From positions 1-23,380 of the forward strand of contig DALYFH010000016.1 of NCBI GenBank assembly GCA_031972135.1: a stretch of DNA of 23,380 bases. The letters run 5' to 3'. Shown one piece after another: positions 22,897 through 23,380 of this stretch. Position numbers and translations under genes: made by a program. Source of the DNA: GWF sp031972135 (GTDB lineage Bacteria; Patescibacteriota; Microgenomatia; UBA1400; UBA12108). A model generated the notes under the pieces. The model worked only from the letters and a program-made list of their open reading frames with translations, did no database searches and had not been told where the DNA came from. Numbering within the stretch: the stretch's first letter is position 1; each line of letters opens with the position of its first letter.

Positions 22897-22971
22897 TGGG
22901 CCCACTGGGATTCGGACCCAGGACACCCTGCTTAAAAGGCAGGTGCTCTAACCAGGCTGAGCTATAGGCCC
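22897..22971 (-). tRNA. tRNA-Lys (anticodon TTT)
   Basis: The 75-nt cloverleaf has acceptor GGGCCTA paired with TGGGCCC (one T-G pair), D arm GCTC-AGCCTGGTTA-GAGC, anticodon stem CCTGC/GCAGG with loop CTTTTAA (anticodon TTT), and T stem CTGGG/CCCAG. The T loop is TCCGAAT, with C at position 55 where nearly all tRNAs have T. The discriminator is A and CCA is not encoded. Confidence 0.94.
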
Positions 22972-22981
22972 CACGCTGGTT

Positions 22982-22990
22982 ATTTTAGCA
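22982..22990 (-). promoter_or_regulatory. Candidate extended -10 promoter before tRNA-Lys
   Basis: The transcribed strand reads TGCTAAAAT, a TG-N-extended -10 box with 5 of 6 matches. It ends 10 nt before the 5' end of tRNA-Lys, a suitable distance. No convincing -35 is seen. If real it could drive the two tRNAs and perhaps the atp genes. Confidence 0.45.
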
Positions 22991-23000
22991 AATAAACGGC

Positions 23001-23330
23001 TTAAGCGGAAGATGATTGTTTGCTCTCTTCTTCTTTATACTTACCAATCAAACAGGATAACTGTTCTCTTTGACACCCATATTGAATCAAGTTGTGGCCA
23101 GTCTTGTCCCGAGGATTCCTAACTTTTTCTAGCAAGTACCTTAAAATCATTAGAGACTGAGGGTAGCTATAGTTATGAGCTAATCCGGAATTAGCGATGT
23201 CTCCGAAGTCTGCGTTCTGCGAAATTACAACTGGAACATGACGATCAAGCAGTTGTAAAAAGTATTCCTTGTTATCATCAGGCATGCCACAGGAAATAAG
23301 GTCCTTTCTGATATTCTCTTTAGTTGGCAT
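23001..23330 (-). CDS. Hypothetical protein, 109 residues
   Basis: I do not recognise this protein. It starts MPTKENIRKDLISCGMPDD and looks soluble, mostly alpha-helical, with charged stretches, a central VVISQNADFGDI segment and a hydrophilic Glu/Lys/Ser-rich tail ending KQSSSA. It has three Cys residues, not in a zinc-finger spacing. No signal peptide or membrane helix is visible. The ATG at 23330 has no Shine-Dalgarno. It is separated from tRNA-Lys by 29 nt. Because it is longer than chance ORFs of this region and lies on the dominant strand, I take it as probably coding. Confidence 0.55.
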   Translation of the reverse strand: MPTKENIRKDLISCGMPDDNKEYFLQLLDRHVPVVISQNADFGDIANSGLAHNYSYPQSLMILRYLLEKVRNPRDKTGHNLIQYGCQREQLSCLIGKYKEEESKQSSSA

Positions 23331-23346
23331 TGTATGAAAGTAGTAT

Positions 23347-23380
23347 TTAAGCTTTTTTGGCTTCGCGGATCTTGGTAGCA
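23347..23380 (-). CDS. Possible 3' end of an unidentified gene (partial)
   Basis: At the right edge one minus-strand frame reads ATKIREAKKA followed by TAA, with 16 nt before the next ATG. The basic, helical ending looks like a real protein C-terminus. Only ten codons are in the window, so identity cannot be judged and another frame is also open. Confidence 0.3.
   Translation of the reverse strand, partial: ATKIREAKKA

Noticed and set aside
1..23380. CRISPR array
   Set aside because: The only tandem repeats have 7-nt units without unique spacers, and no cas gene is present.
1..23380. Recoding of TGA as glycine or tryptophan
   Set aside because: TGA ends ruvA, ruvB and the mutase gene at the expected C-termini, and no conserved position in a gene is encoded by TGA.

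Overview
The window looks like part of a streamlined candidate-phyla-radiation (Patescibacteria) genome, possibly Microgenomates-like. The pointers are a bifunctional phosphoglucose/phosphomannose isomerase, a PEP synthase at the end of glycolysis, a short DNA polymerase III delta, an exported glycosidase-like protein with a DUF192 tail, very tight gene packing, and degenerate 7-nt tandem repeats at gene junctions. TGA works as a stop in several clear genes, so the code is standard (table 11), which argues against the UGA-glycine lineages. This placement is an inference; the sequence contains no rRNA gene or recognised ribosomal-protein gene.

Layout: only rsmI (left edge, cut by the window and by 174 Ns) lies on the plus strand. 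Everything from about 23.3 kb down to 0.8 kb is on the minus strand. In order of transcription it reads: a partial unidentified gene, a 109-aa unknown, tRNA-Lys, tRNA-Glu, the F-type ATP synthase genes atpB-E-F-H-A-G-D-C, a 69-aa membrane protein, ruvC-ruvA-ruvB, an exported glycosidase-like/DUF192 fusion, holA, a large phosphohexomutase, an inositol-monophosphatase-like gene, a HAD phosphatase, an EamA transporter, phosphoglucose/phosphomannose isomerase, ppsA, eno and gpmI. Many junctions overlap by ATGA, TAATG or about 14 nt. No stretch over 300 bases lacks a gene.

How the genes work together: gpmI, eno and ppsA interconvert 3-phosphoglycerate, 2-phosphoglycerate, PEP and pyruvate. The isomerase and hexomutase feed hexose phosphates to glycolysis or to sugar-nucleotide synthesis. 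The mutase, IMPase, HAD and EamA genes form a visibly AT-richer, translationally coupled block that may be an acquired sugar-phosphate module. The ATP synthase looks proton-type by its c subunit. Its delta subunit is reduced to the C-terminal domain only.

Main points for a second look: (1) two non-identical atpD fragments that both contain the P-loop region and meet at a 10-N gap; (2) the 70-aa delta subunit; (3) degenerate heptamer repeats at several junctions, one of which encodes a signal peptide core; (4) Thr at the usual catalytic Ser of phosphoglycerate mutase; (5) a glycosidase-like/DUF192 fusion; (6) a 22-nt palindrome in the atpB leader; (7) an N run in rsmI far longer than the family alignment allows.
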